Origin: Streptomyces avermitilis MA-4680 = NBRC 14893
GTDB taxonomy: Bacteria; Actinomycetota; Actinomycetes; Streptomycetales; Streptomycetaceae
Direction: 5' to 3'
NCBI RefSeq assembly: GCF_000009765.2
Contig: NC_003155.5
Coordinates: 8,432,001 to 8,496,000 of the forward strand
Length of the DNA stretch: 64,000 nt
In this document: piece by piece, positions 17,765-26,735 of the stretch
Numbering within the stretch: the first letter of the stretch is position 1
Layout of the letters: every line of letters begins with the position of its first letter
The notes under the pieces: generated by a model
What the model was told of the DNA's origin: nothing
What the model saw: only the letters and a program-made list of their open reading frames with translations
Databases searched by the model: none
Translations under genes and position numbers: made by a program

Positions 17765-18139
17765 TTGGAGAATCTCAGAATCGACCTCGCCTGGCTCCTC
17801 ATGATCGCCGAGCAGAAGACGCCCGGAGATCCCCAGGTCACCGACTGGGGAGCCCTCGTCGCCGCCGTCAGCCGGCACGAGGCGGAGATATTCGGCATCC
17901 CCGTCTACGACACGCCGCACGCCCGCGCCGCCGCCCTGCTCCAGCTGCTGTTGCACGTGCCGGCCCTCGAACGCTCCAACGCCCTGTTCGCGTCCGCCGT
18001 CGCCTACGCCTATCTCGTCGCGGGCGGCGCCAAGGTCGTCACCTCGCCCGAGCAGGTGCGCGAGCTCGCCCGGCTGGTGAAGAGCGGGGAGGCCGGCGTC
18101 GACGACATCGCGCGCGAACTGCGGCAATGGAGCCTGTGA
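17765..18139 (+). CDS. Fic/Doc-like toxin component with degenerate Fic motif
   Basis: This 124-residue protein is predicted all-helical and comparable in size to Doc. The start is TTG 17765 (MENLRIDLAWLLMIAEQ), 4 bp after the antitoxin stop. Where Doc has HPFxxGNKRTA, this protein reads HVPALERSNALFASAVAYAYL: His and the acidic residue are kept, but the glycine-asparagine anion loop is replaced. Doc phosphorylates EF-Tu; whether this form is catalytic is unclear. Databases call such Streptomyces proteins Fic-family toxin components. It is convergent with the methyltransferase gene. Confidence 0.75.
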   Translation: MENLRIDLAWLLMIAEQKTPGDPQVTDWGALVAAVSRHEAEIFGIPVYDTPHARAAALLQLLLHVPALERSNALFASAVAYAYLVAGGAKVVTSPEQVRELARLVKSGEAGVDDIARELRQWSL

Positions 18140-18155
18140 GCACCCGCGGGCACGC

Positions 18156-18842
18156 TCAGTCCGCGGACCCGGGCCGCCACGCGGTGCCGAGGACGCAGTA
18201 CGAGGTGGGCAGCCGCGGCCCCTTCTCCGGCAGCAGCATCCGCCGGTAGGGGCCCAGCTCGAACCCGGCCTCGCGCACCGCGCTGACGGCGTCCCGCGTG
18301 AGGTGACAGCCGCCGTTGAGACGCGGCCACACCGTGCGGTCGAGGGCGCGCTGGGTTGCGGCCATCGCGCGCCCGCCGCCCGCGCCGTGCTCGAAGAACC
18401 GCAGCGTGCCCCCGGGCCGCAGCACCCGCCGCAACTCGCCGAGCGCCCGCGACACGTCCCGGACGCTGCACAGCACCAGGGAGACGACGGCCGCGTCGAA
18501 GGCCTCGCTCTTGACCGGCAGCGCCTCCGCCGCACCCGGCACCACGTCGACCGGCACATCGCAGCGCAGCGCCGCCTCGACCGCCAACTGCCGCAGCAGC
18601 CGCTCGGGTTCGATCGCGACGACCTCCGAGACGGCCCCGGGATAGTGCGCGAAGTTGAGACCGTTGCCCGCGCCGATCTCGATGACCCGGCCGCTGAGCC
18701 CGGCCAGCAGCCGGTCGCGTACGCCGCCCATCCCGAGCCGGGTCTCGGCGGTGACGCTGATCCGGGCGTAGGAGCGGGCGAACAGCGGATGGTGCACGGC
18801 GTCCCGCGACGCCTTGCCCGATCCGGCGGACCGCAGCGGCAT
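18156..18842 (-). CDS. Class I SAM-dependent methyltransferase
   Basis: This 228-residue protein has a Rossmann-fold methyltransferase domain with motif I VIEIGAGNGLNFAHYP at about residues 55-70, the acidic post-I residue in VVAIEPE, and motif IV VVSLVLCSV. It resembles the UbiE/Methyltransf_11 group. The substrate is unknown; C-terminal LLPEKGPRLPTSYCVLGTAWRP is conserved-looking but uncharacterised. The gene is alone between a toxin gene that faces it and the lipase gene. Confidence 0.85.
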   Translation of the reverse strand: MPLRSAGSGKASRDAVHHPLFARSYARISVTAETRLGMGGVRDRLLAGLSGRVIEIGAGNGLNFAHYPGAVSEVVAIEPERLLRQLAVEAALRCDVPVDVVPGAAEALPVKSEAFDAAVVSLVLCSVRDVSRALGELRRVLRPGGTLRFFEHGAGGGRAMAATQRALDRTVWPRLNGGCHLTRDAVSAVREAGFELGPYRRMLLPEKGPRLPTSYCVLGTAWRPGSAD

Positions 18843-18908
18843 GAGGACCTCCCTGGAGGACGGGCCTTACCCGCATTGTCCCCCGTACGGGCTGCGCCCA
18901 CCCCCGCT

Positions 18909-18937
18909 GTGCGGCCCCCGTCGCGCGGGGGCCGCAC
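18909..18937 (-). terminator. GC-rich hairpin after the lipase gene
   Basis: A perfect 11-bp stem (GTGCGGCCCCC at 18909-18919 with GGGGGCCGCAC at 18927-18937) has a 7-nt loop and begins 18 nt downstream of the lipase stop. There is no T-tract, as is common in Streptomyces terminators. Confidence 0.7.
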
Positions 18938-18954
18938 CGGGCGCTGCCGGCGGC

Positions 18955-19641
18955 TCAGCCGACGAAGGTCCGCACCTGCTGGTAGACGCCGTAGTCGTTG
19001 TTCATGTCGGTGTGCGAGACGCACCCGACCTCGACATTGGTCGCGCCGCTCAGGATCGCGCTGGTGTCCGGGGTGAGCAGGTCGTCGCAGTTCGACCAGT
19101 AACTGGCGTACGCCACGCCGCCCGGCGTCTCGTCACCGGAGTTGAGGGAGGTCAGGAACGAGCTTCCGGTGTACATCTCCGAACAGGACGTGTAGAGCCA
19201 CTTGCACCACGAGGCGACGGTCGTCCCGTGGTTCACCCCGGCGGTGGAGACGAAGTCGTCGACGTACGACGTCCCGCCGAGGTTCTTGAGGTAGTAACGG
19301 GCACTCAGCGCGCCCATGGAGTGCACGACCAGGTCGACCTTGGACGCGCCGGTCCTCGCGAGCACGCTCCTGACCTCGGTGGCCAGTTGCTGCGCGGTCG
19401 TCACATTCGACTGGGACCAGTCGTACGACCACGCGTCCAGCTCGGAGGCGGTGTAGCCGTCGGCCTCGAAGTCGGCGATCCAGTCGTCCCAACTGCTCGC
19501 CGAACTGCTGATGCCGTGGACGAAGATGACGGGGTCGTGGGTCGCGGCTCGAGCGGGGACCGCGGCCAGGGAGAGCGACAGAAGGATCGAAGCGACCGCG
19601 GCCGAGAAGACCGCGGTGACGCGCCGCACGCGGCGTTGCAT
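18955..19641 (-). CDS. Secreted lipase/esterase (Lipase class 2, alpha/beta hydrolase)
   Basis: An N-terminal signal peptide (arginines, hydrophobic core to about residue 30, AxA site near PARAA) marks secretion. The mature part has the oxyanion segment [14 protein letters not shown], nucleophile Ser108 in VVHSMGAL, a probable catalytic Asp at 187 or 192 and His210 in VSHTDM. Cysteines 146, 153, 185 and 207 could make two disulfides. At 228 residues it fits Lipase_2 proteins that hydrolyse short- to medium-chain esters. It is followed by a hairpin and is divergent from the LuxR gene. Confidence 0.9.
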   Translation of the reverse strand: MQRRVRRVTAVFSAAVASILLSLSLAAVPARAATHDPVIFVHGISSSASSWDDWIADFEADGYTASELDAWSYDWSQSNVTTAQQLATEVRSVLARTGASKVDLVVHSMGALSARYYLKNLGGTSYVDDFVSTAGVNHGTTVASWCKWLYTSCSEMYTGSSFLTSLNSGDETPGGVAYASYWSNCDDLLTPDTSAILSGATNVEVGCVSHTDMNNDYGVYQQVRTFVG

Positions 19642-19755
19642 GGTGCCTCCTGAAACGGGTGGGGTCTCTGGAGTGTCAGCCGGGTTCTACGCGCGCCGCA
19701 TCGGTGAAATCGCCGGTCTTTACGGACCAGTTAACCCGCCAGTAACGTCAAACGC

Positions 19756-21981
19756 GTGGTGACTTCGGTGAACCCCTCGCCCCTTCCGCGGACTTCGACA
19801 CCGCAGGTCACGCACGCGTGGCCGCGCCTGGACCCGCCCCTTCCCGAAGGCGTACGGGTACGGGTGCTGCGCGCCGCCCACGGAGACCCGCGCGCCGCCC
19901 TGGAACTCGCCTCCGTACTGAGCACCCGTCAGCTGACCGGCCTCGACCCGCTCCCGGCCGACCCCGCCTCCCTCGTCCCCGCAACTCTGCGGGCCCACCG
20001 CCGGGAGATCCGCGCCCTGCCCGACGACACCCGGCTGCTGCTCCTGCTCGCCGCCGCCGACCAGTACCCGGTCGCCACCCACGCCTTCCTGCGGGCGGTC
20101 GCCGCGGCCCGGCTCGACACCCGGCCCCTGGACGCCGCCGAGACCGCGCAGCTCGCGCACACCACGCCCGGCGGGATCGTCTTCCGCGACCCGTGGACCA
20201 GGATCGCCGCATACGAGACCGCCTCCGCGGCGGACCGGCGCGAGGCCCACCAGCTGCTGGGCCGGGTCCTGAGCGGCGCGGGTGAGGCACCCCGCCGGTT
20301 CTGGCACCGGGGCGCCGCCGCGCTCGGCCCCAGCAGACGGCTCGCGGCGCAGCTGGGACCGGCCGCGGCCCAGGCGCGCCGGGCCGGCGAACACGCCCTG
20401 GCCTGCGCCCTCGCGGAACGCGCCGCCGCACTCACCCCGGACCCGCACGAGCGGCCCCGGCTGCTCGCCCGCGCGGCGGCCGACGCCTGGCAGTCCGGCG
20501 ACGGCGACCGGGCCCGCCGGCTGATCGCGGCCACGGACAACGACGCGCTGGGCGGTCTGCTGGCGCTCCGCGCGGGGAACGCCGGCGACGCCTTCGACGC
20601 GCTGCTCGCGGCGGCGGCCCGGCACGCGGCCGCCGCCCACGCCCTGCCACCGGGCGCCCCCGACCCCGCCGTCCACCTCCTCGCCCGCGCCACCGAAGCC
20701 GCCATCTACACCGGGGACCTGCGCCGCTGCCGGGAGGCGGCCGCCGTGGCGGACCGGCTCGGGATCGTGCCATCGGGCACGCTCGGCGGACTGGCGGCCG
20801 CGTTCGAGGGCCGCTACGCCGACGCCCGCGACCTGCTCCAGGCCGCCGCCGGGCGCTGCGGTCCCGGCGGCGATCCCACCCTGCTCATCCATTCCGGCAT
20901 CGCCGCGCTGCTCCTCGGCGACCACACCGGCGCCGCCACCGCCACCGCGCGGGCGGCCGCCTCCGCCCGCACCAGGGGCGAGACGGTCACCGTCCCGCAG
21001 GCCATGGAGTTCCGGGCCTACGCCGAGTTCTGGACCGGGCGCCCGCGGGCCGCCGAGGCGGGCGCCCTGGAGTCGCTGCGCCAGGCGTACACCACCGGGC
21101 AGGACAACGGCGCCTGCCATCTGCAGGCCGCCCTCGCCATGTTCGCCGCCCTCACCGGCGACGCGGAGGTGTGCCGCGACCGGGCCGAGGCCGCCCGCTC
21201 CTACGCCCTGCCACGCGGCCTCGGTCTGCCGGCCGCCCTCGCCCTGTTCGCCCTGGCCTTCCTCGACCTCAGTACCGGCCGCTTCGCCGCCGCCGCGGCC
21301 CGGCTGCGCGCCCTGGCCGCTTTCGGCCCCGGCCACGGCCACCGCGCCATCCGGCACCTGGCCACCCCCCACTACGTGGAGGCGGCCGTCCGCACCGGCG
21401 ACACCCGGGTCGCCCGCGCCGCCCACGCCGACTACGACCACTGGGCGCGCACCATCCGCAACCCCGACGAGCTGGCCCTGAGCGCCCGCTGCCGAGCCCT
21501 TTTGGCCGGCGGCCCCGAGGCCGTGGACCACTACCGCACGGCCCTCGACCTGCACGCCTGCGGTACCCGGGACTTCGAACGCGCCCGTACGGAGCTGCTG
21601 TTCGGCGGCGCACTGCGCCGGCTGCGCCGCCGGGCGGAGGCGCGTGACCGCCTGCACAGCGCCCTGGCGGCCTTCGAGCACTTCGGCGCCCCGCAGTGCG
21701 CGGCGCAGGCCCGGGCGGAACTCCGTGTTCTCGGCGGTCTGGGCGGTCTCGGCGAACCGTCCGCACCCGCCCGCGGCGCGGACGACCTGGCCGCCCGGTT
21801 GACCGCCCAGCAGCTGATGGTCGCCCGCATGGCCGCCGAGGGAGCCACCAACCGGGAGATCGCCGCCCGCCTGCTCCTCAGCCCACGCACCATCGACCAC
21901 CACCTCCGGGGCGTCTTCGCCCGGCTGGGGATCCGGTCGCGCATCGAGCTGGTACGGCTCCTGGGCGAGACGGACGTGTGA
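19756..21981 (+). CDS. Large LuxR-family regulator lacking the ATPase domain
   Basis: This 741-residue regulator has a C-terminal LuxR HTH at about 680-738 (LTAQQLMVARMAAEGATNREIAARL) and a long helical, alanine-rich TPR-like body, as in LAL/MalT proteins. No Walker A motif exists in the first 150 residues, which begin directly with helical repeats, so this is a LAL relative without the AAA ATPase part. The start is one of several GTG codons (19756, 19759, 19768). It is divergent from the lipase gene (114 bp), which may be a target. It is convergent with bioD. Confidence 0.85.
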   Translation: MVTSVNPSPLPRTSTPQVTHAWPRLDPPLPEGVRVRVLRAAHGDPRAALELASVLSTRQLTGLDPLPADPASLVPATLRAHRREIRALPDDTRLLLLLAAADQYPVATHAFLRAVAAARLDTRPLDAAETAQLAHTTPGGIVFRDPWTRIAAYETASAADRREAHQLLGRVLSGAGEAPRRFWHRGAAALGPSRRLAAQLGPAAAQARRAGEHALACALAERAAALTPDPHERPRLLARAAADAWQSGDGDRARRLIAATDNDALGGLLALRAGNAGDAFDALLAAAARHAAAAHALPPGAPDPAVHLLARATEAAIYTGDLRRCREAAAVADRLGIVPSGTLGGLAAAFEGRYADARDLLQAAAGRCGPGGDPTLLIHSGIAALLLGDHTGAATATARAAASARTRGETVTVPQAMEFRAYAEFWTGRPRAAEAGALESLRQAYTTGQDNGACHLQAALAMFAALTGDAEVCRDRAEAARSYALPRGLGLPAALALFALAFLDLSTGRFAAAAARLRALAAFGPGHGHRAIRHLATPHYVEAAVRTGDTRVARAAHADYDHWARTIRNPDELALSARCRALLAGGPEAVDHYRTALDLHACGTRDFERARTELLFGGALRRLRRRAEARDRLHSALAAFEHFGAPQCAAQARAELRVLGGLGGLGEPSAPARGADDLAARLTAQQLMVARMAAEGATNREIAARLLLSPRTIDHHLRGVFARLGIRSRIELVRLLGETDV

Positions 21982-21984
21982 GGC

Positions 21985-22701
21985 CTACGGCACGAACGCC
22001 GAGGCGAACGTGTCCGCGTCCCACGTTCCGCCCAGTCGGGGCGCCAGCCAACCCGGCGCCCCCGCACGGAAGCCGACGGGCGAGTGCGCGCCGGCCCCCG
22101 CCGGAATCGCGCCGAGCAGACCGGCTCCGGCCACGGCCGGCAGGTCGGCGAGGTTGCAACGGGAGGCGAGGTCGGGCGACTCGGGCCAGCTCCCGATGAC
22201 GACACCCGCGAAGCCGATCTCCCGGCGCCGCAGTTCACGTGCCGTCAGCTCCGTGGTGTTCAGCGTGCCCAGTCCCGCCGACGCCACGACCAGCACCGGC
22301 GCGTCCAGCAGCCGGGCCGCATCCGCCAGGGTGCCGTCCGCGTCGTCGAAGCGCACGAGCAGCCCGCCCGCCCCCTCGACCAGCACGAGATCGTGCTCCA
22401 CCGCCAGCTTCGCCGCGGCCTCGGCCACCTCGTGCGGCCCCACGGGCGGCAGACCGGCCCGCCGGGCGGCGGTCGCGGGCGCCAACGGCTCGGGATAGCG
22501 GGCGAGTTCGAGCGTCGTCACCGCACCCGCGAGACGGGCCACCTCGTCGGCGTCCCCGCGCTCGTCGGGCCGTACGCCCGTCTGCGCGGGCTTGAGCACG
22601 GCCACGGACCGCCCGGCCGCGACGGCGACCGCCGCGACGGCGGCCGTCGTGACCGTCTTGCCGACCTCCGTGCCGGTCCCCGTGATCACCAGTACCGACA
22701 T
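21985..22701 (-). CDS. bioD: Dethiobiotin synthetase
   Basis: BioD closes the ureido ring: 7,8-diaminopelargonic acid plus CO2 and ATP gives dethiobiotin. Start ATG 22701 gives 238 residues; the upstream open frame overlaps bioA and is not used. The P-loop GTGTEVGKT is at 8-16, and [10 protein letters not shown] contains the conserved substrate loop. It is the last gene of bioB-bioA-bioD, 1 bp after the bioA stop. Only 3 bp separate its stop from the convergent LuxR gene. Confidence 0.95.
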   Translation of the reverse strand: MSVLVITGTGTEVGKTVTTAAVAAVAVAAGRSVAVLKPAQTGVRPDERGDADEVARLAGAVTTLELARYPEPLAPATAARRAGLPPVGPHEVAEAAAKLAVEHDLVLVEGAGGLLVRFDDADGTLADAARLLDAPVLVVASAGLGTLNTTELTARELRRREIGFAGVVIGSWPESPDLASRCNLADLPAVAGAGLLGAIPAGAGAHSPVGFRAGAPGWLAPRLGGTWDADTFASAFVP

Positions 22702-22702
22702 G

Positions 22703-23992
22703 TCACCCTTCCCTTGCCGCCGCGCACACCGCGCCGGCGATCCGTGCCACATCCGCGTCACCCGTGACGTACGGCGGCATCGTGTAGACGAGGTCGCGGA
22801 ACGGCCGCAGCCACACGCCCTCGCGCACGGCGGCCCGTGTCGCGGCCGCCATGGCCGCCTCGTCGAGGGGGCGGTCGAGCTGAACGACACCGATGGCCCC
22901 GAGGACCCGTACGTCCCGCACTCCGGGCAGGTCGGCCGCGGCGGCGAGCCCCTCGCGCAACCCCGTCTCGATCCGCTTGACCTCGGTCTGCCAGTCCTGC
23001 CCGAGCAGCAGGTCGATCGAGGCGTTCGCCACCGCGGCGGCGAGCGGGTTGCCCATGAAGGTGGGCCCGTGCGCGAGCACCGGCACCTCCCCCCGGGAGA
23101 TCCCGTCGGCCACCCGCGCCGTGCACAGCGTCGCCGCCAGCGTCAGATAGCCGCCGGTCAGCGCCTTGCCCAGACACATCACGTCCGGCGTCACCCCGAC
23201 GTGGTCCGCCGCGAACAGCGCGCCGGTGCGCCCGAAACCGGTGGCGATCTCGTCGAACACGAGCAGCACGTCGTGCGCGTCGCACGCCTCGCGCAGCACC
23301 CGCAGATAGGCGGGGGAGTGGAACCGCATCCCGCCCGCGCCCTGCACCACCGGCTCCACGATCACCGCGGCCAGTTCGTCGGCGTGCCGCTCGATCAGTT
23401 CGCGCAGCTGATCCGCGTACGACTCCTCGTAGGCGACCGGCGGCGCGTCGGCGAACACCTGGCGCTGGAGCACGCCCTGCCACAGCTCGTGCATCCCGCC
23501 CTGGGGGTCGCACACGGACATCGGCTGCCAGGTGTCGCCGTGGTAGCCGCCGCGCCAGGTCAGCAGCCGCTGCTTGCCGGGACGGCCGAGCGACCGCCAG
23601 TACTGGAGGCACATCTTGACCGCGACCTCGACCGAGACCGAGCCGGAGTCGGCGAGGAAGACGTGCTCCAGACCCTCGGGCGAGATGTCGACAAGACGCT
23701 TCGCGAGGCGCACGGCGGGCTCGTGGGTGAGCCCGCCGAACATGACATGGCTCATCCGCGACAGCTGCTCGCGCGCCGCTTCGTTGAGCACGGGGTGGTT
23801 GTAGCCGTGGATCGCCGACCACCACGACGACATGCCGTCGATCAGTTCGCCCGTTCCGTCGGCCATGCGCAGCCGCACCCCGCTCGCCGCCTCGACGACG
23901 AGCGGTTCCTGACGGCCGGGCATCGGCCCGTACGGGTGCCAGACGTGCCGCCGATCGAGGTCGAGCAGCTCGGCCAGGGACAGGTCAGGCAT
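22703..23992 (-). CDS. bioA: Adenosylmethionine--8-amino-7-oxononanoate aminotransferase
   Basis: BioA is a fold-type I PLP enzyme that aminates 8-amino-7-oxononanoate using S-adenosylmethionine as donor. The chosen start ATG 23992 ([22 protein letters not shown]) gives 429 residues; an earlier ATG at 24016 adds eight atypical residues. The active-site Lys276 is in [10 protein letters not shown], and Asp247 in [13 protein letters not shown] contacts the pyridine nitrogen. The ATG lies within the last codons of bioB (8-bp overlap), so translation is coupled. Confidence 0.95.
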   Translation of the reverse strand: MPDLSLAELLDLDRRHVWHPYGPMPGRQEPLVVEAASGVRLRMADGTGELIDGMSSWWSAIHGYNHPVLNEAAREQLSRMSHVMFGGLTHEPAVRLAKRLVDISPEGLEHVFLADSGSVSVEVAVKMCLQYWRSLGRPGKQRLLTWRGGYHGDTWQPMSVCDPQGGMHELWQGVLQRQVFADAPPVAYEESYADQLRELIERHADELAAVIVEPVVQGAGGMRFHSPAYLRVLREACDAHDVLLVFDEIATGFGRTGALFAADHVGVTPDVMCLGKALTGGYLTLAATLCTARVADGISRGEVPVLAHGPTFMGNPLAAAVANASIDLLLGQDWQTEVKRIETGLREGLAAAADLPGVRDVRVLGAIGVVQLDRPLDEAAMAAATRAAVREGVWLRPFRDLVYTMPPYVTGDADVARIAGAVCAAAREG

Positions 23993-25151
23993 TGGGCGCG
24001 AGGTCCGTTCCGGCACCCCGGCGGCGTACGGCGACCAGGTCCGTACGGGCCTCGTCGGTCCGCGGCGCGGGAGCGGAACCGCAGGCTCCGCCGCCCTCGT
24101 GCGACCCGCACCCCGCGCTCTGCTCAGACCCGCAGCCGCCGGCCGGCGCCCGGTGCTCCGGCAGCGTCACCTGGTCGGCCCCCTCCACCTCGAACCCGGC
24201 GTCCGCGATCATCTCCAGGTCCGCCTTGCCCGCCTGGCCCTCGCTGGTGAGGTAGTCGCCGAGGAAGATCGAGTTGGCGAGGTGCAGCGCGAGCGGCTGC
24301 ATCGTACGGAGGTGGACCTCGCGGCCGCCCGCGATGCGGACCTCGACGTCCGGGCAGACGAACCGGACCATCGCGAGGATGCGCAGACACCGCTGAGGCG
24401 TCAGGTTCCACTCCTTGGCGAGCGGGGTGCCCTCGAACGGGATCAGGAAGTTGACCGGAACGGAGTCCGGGTCCAGCTCGCGCAGCGAGTAGACCACGTC
24501 GACCAGGTCCTCGTCCGTCTCGCCCATGCCGGCGATCAGCCCCGAGCAGGCCGACAGGCCCGCCGCGTGCGCCTTCTGTACGGTCTCCACCCGGTCGGCG
24601 TACGTGTGGGTGGTCGTGATGTCCCCGTACGTCCCCTCGGACGTGTTGAGGTTGTGGTTGTAGGCGTCCGCGCCCGCCTCGCGCAGCCGGTCGGCCTGGC
24701 CGTCGGAGAGCAGACCGAGGCAGGCGCACACCTCGACGCCCTCGTTCTGGTCCTTGATCGCCTTGATGGTGTCGGAGACCCGGTCCACGTCCCGGTCCGT
24801 CGGGCCGCGGCCGCTGGCCACCAGGCAGACCCGCTTGGCGCCGCCGGCCAGCCCGGCCGCCGCGGCCTGCGAGGCCTCGTCCGGCTTGAGCCAGGTGTAC
24901 TTCAGGATCTCGGCCTTGGAGCCGAGCCGCTGGGAGCAGTAGGAGCAGTCCTCGGGGCACAGGCCCGACTTGAGGTTGACGAGATAGTTGAGTTTCACCC
25001 GTCGGCCGAACCAGTGCCTGCGCACCTTGCCGGCCGCGGCCACCACATCGAGCACGTCGTCGTCGGAGGTGGCAAGGACGGCGAGCGCCTCGGCTCGGCT
25101 CGGCAGCTCGCGCCGAAGCCCCTTTTCCACCAGCGTGTTCAGCAGGTCCAT
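23985..25151 (-). CDS. bioB: Biotin synthase with Cys/Gly-rich C-terminal tail
   Basis: BioB is a radical-SAM enzyme that inserts sulfur into dethiobiotin. The start is ATG 25151 ([19 protein letters not shown]), giving 388 residues. The [4Fe-4S] motif CPEDCSYC supplies Cys65, Cys69 and Cys72; the second-cluster region follows. The last ~55 residues form an extension with [20 protein letters not shown], rich in Cys and Gly, beyond the usual BioB core. It heads the bioB-A-D operon and is divergent from bioF across a 160-bp spacer. Confidence 0.95.
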   Translation of the reverse strand: MDLLNTLVEKGLRRELPSRAEALAVLATSDDDVLDVVAAAGKVRRHWFGRRVKLNYLVNLKSGLCPEDCSYCSQRLGSKAEILKYTWLKPDEASQAAAAGLAGGAKRVCLVASGRGPTDRDVDRVSDTIKAIKDQNEGVEVCACLGLLSDGQADRLREAGADAYNHNLNTSEGTYGDITTTHTYADRVETVQKAHAAGLSACSGLIAGMGETDEDLVDVVYSLRELDPDSVPVNFLIPFEGTPLAKEWNLTPQRCLRILAMVRFVCPDVEVRIAGGREVHLRTMQPLALHLANSIFLGDYLTSEGQAGKADLEMIADAGFEVEGADQVTLPEHRAPAGGCGSEQSAGCGSHEGGGACGSAPAPRTDEARTDLVAVRRRGAGTDLAPNA

Positions 25152-25220
25152 GAGAGCCGATCCTGTCCTATGCGACGGGCCCGGGCCAAGGAGAGTTTGC
25201 ACAACAGAGACGGTTCAACG

Positions 25221-25236
25221 TGTGGGTATTGCCACA
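25221..25236. promoter_or_regulatory. Inverted repeat in the bioB/bioF divergent spacer
   Basis: TGTGG at 25221-25225 and CCACA at 25232-25236 are separated by GTATTG. The element is centrally placed, 70 bp from bioB and 76 bp from bioF starts, in the only promoter space of both biotin transcripts. It is a candidate operator for a biotin-responsive regulator; the regulator is not in this window. Confidence 0.5.
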
Positions 25237-25311
25237 TCCTGGGCGGCCGACGGTCCCGCTAGGGTCTGTGCACTGCCTACAAAACACCCGTCACTACGGT
25301 CCGGAGGACAC

Positions 25312-26469
25312 ATGGCGTTCGGCTGGATCGACGAGCAGGCGCACACGCGCCGCCGGGCCGGTCTCGTACGCACCCTGCGCCCGCGCCCCGCCGACTCGCC
25401 CCTCCTCGATCTCGCGAGCAACGACTACCTCGGCCTCGCCCGCCATCCCGAGATCACCGAGGGCGCGGCCGAGGCGGCCAGGACGTGGGGCGGCGGCGCC
25501 ACCGGCTCCCGCCTCGTCACCGGCACCACGGAACTGCACGGCGAACTCGAACGCGAGCTGGCCGACTTCTGCGGCTTCGAGGCGGCCCTGGTCTTCTCCT
25601 CCGGGTACGCGGCCAATCTCGCCGCGGTCACCGCGCTCGCCCCGCACGGCTCCCTGATCGTCTCCGACGCGGGCAACCACGCCTGGCTCATCGACGGCTG
25701 CCGGCTGGCGCGGGGCACCACCCAGGTCGTCGCGCACGCCGATCCGGACGCCGTGCGCAAGGCGCTGGGGACGCACGAGGGCCAGGCCGTCGCCGTCTCG
25801 GACACGGTCTTCTCGGTGGACGGCGACGCGGCCCCGTTGGCGGACCTCGCCGAAGCCTGCCGGCAGTACGGTGCGGGGCTGGTGATCGACGACGCGCACG
25901 GGCTCGGCGTCCTCGGCGACGGCGGCCGGGGCGCCCCCTGGGCGGCGGGGCTCGCGGGCGCGCCGGACGTGGTCGTGACGGTCACGCTGTCCAAGTCGCT
26001 CGGCAGCCAGGGCGGCGCCGTGCTCGGTCCGGCCCGGGTGATCGACCACCTGATCAACGCGGCCCGTACGTTCATCTTCGACACCGGGCTGGCCCCGGCG
26101 GCGGCGGGCGCGGCCCTCGCGGCGCTGCGGCTGCTGCGCCGCGAACCGGAGCGTGCCGCACGGGCCCGTACGGTGGCGAAGGAACTGCACACCCGGCTGA
26201 CGGCGGAGGGCCACGAAGCGGTACGGCCGGACGCCGCCGTCGTCTCCGTGCGGGCGCCCTCCCCCGAGCAGGCGGTGCGGTGGGCGGCGGACTGCCGGGC
26301 GGCGGGTCTCGCCGTCGGCTGTTTCCGCCCACCGTCCGTGCCCGACGGCATCTCCCGGCTGAGGCTGACCGCTCGCGCGGACCTCACCGACGGTCAGATC
26401 GACCGTGCCGTGCGGGTGATCGGCGAGACGCGGCCATACGTCGGCGTAACGGCCGTGCATCGCACCTAG
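25312..26469 (+). CDS. bioF: 8-amino-7-oxononanoate synthase
   Basis: BioF condenses pimeloyl thioester with L-alanine, using PLP, as the first step of ring assembly in biotin synthesis. The start is ATG 25312, preceded by GGAGG at 25303-25307. The 385-residue protein has the substrate-aligning LASNDYLGLA segment, IDDAHGLGV (193-200) contacting PLP, and the Schiff-base Lys228 in TLSKSLGSQGG. It is divergent from bioB. The frame is open far upstream to 24988, but that part is antisense to bioB. Confidence 0.95.
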   Translation: MAFGWIDEQAHTRRRAGLVRTLRPRPADSPLLDLASNDYLGLARHPEITEGAAEAARTWGGGATGSRLVTGTTELHGELERELADFCGFEAALVFSSGYAANLAAVTALAPHGSLIVSDAGNHAWLIDGCRLARGTTQVVAHADPDAVRKALGTHEGQAVAVSDTVFSVDGDAAPLADLAEACRQYGAGLVIDDAHGLGVLGDGGRGAPWAAGLAGAPDVVVTVTLSKSLGSQGGAVLGPARVIDHLINAARTFIFDTGLAPAAAGAALAALRLLRREPERAARARTVAKELHTRLTAEGHEAVRPDAAVVSVRAPSPEQAVRWAADCRAAGLAVGCFRPPSVPDGISRLRLTARADLTDGQIDRAVRVIGETRPYVGVTAVHRT

Positions 26470-26490
26470 TGCGGGACGAGCGGTCGGCTG

Positions 26491-26716
26491 TCAGTCCAGT
26501 CCGGCGACGAATCCCTCCCAGGCCTCGGGGGCGAACAGCAGGGCGGGGCCGCTCACGTTCTTCGAGTCGCGGACGGCGACCAGGCCGGCCCAGGGGCCGG
26601 GGCCCGGCCGGGCCGTCTCGACGCAGTTGTTCATTCCCCGTGCTGCGGCTGCTGCGCAGCCACCGCACACCTGGCAGAGAGGTACTTGAGGATACGCACC
26701 GAGGCAGTGCAGTCAT
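26491..26716 (-). pseudogene. DUF397 protein broken by a one-base frameshift
   Basis: From ATG 26716 the frame gives MTALPRCVSS... then VRWLRSSRSTGNE, the N-terminal DUF397 pattern. The continuation NNCVETARPGPGPWAGLVAVRDSKN...EGFVAGLD and a stop at 26491 lies in another frame. Removing one base, for example one G of the GGGG run just before AATGAACAAC (near 26632-26636), joins them into a normal ~75-residue DUF397 protein. DUF397 genes usually sit beside an XRE/DUF5753 gene, as here (19 bp downstream of it). It may be a real pseudogene or a sequencing error in a homopolymer. Confidence 0.75.
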
Positions 26717-26735
26717 GGTGCCTCCTTACGAGCCG

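Noticed and set aside
24988-25311. Extended N-terminus of bioF
   Set aside because: The extra residues are antisense to bioB and the spacer. The ATG at 25312 has a strong GGAGG and the correct family N-terminus.
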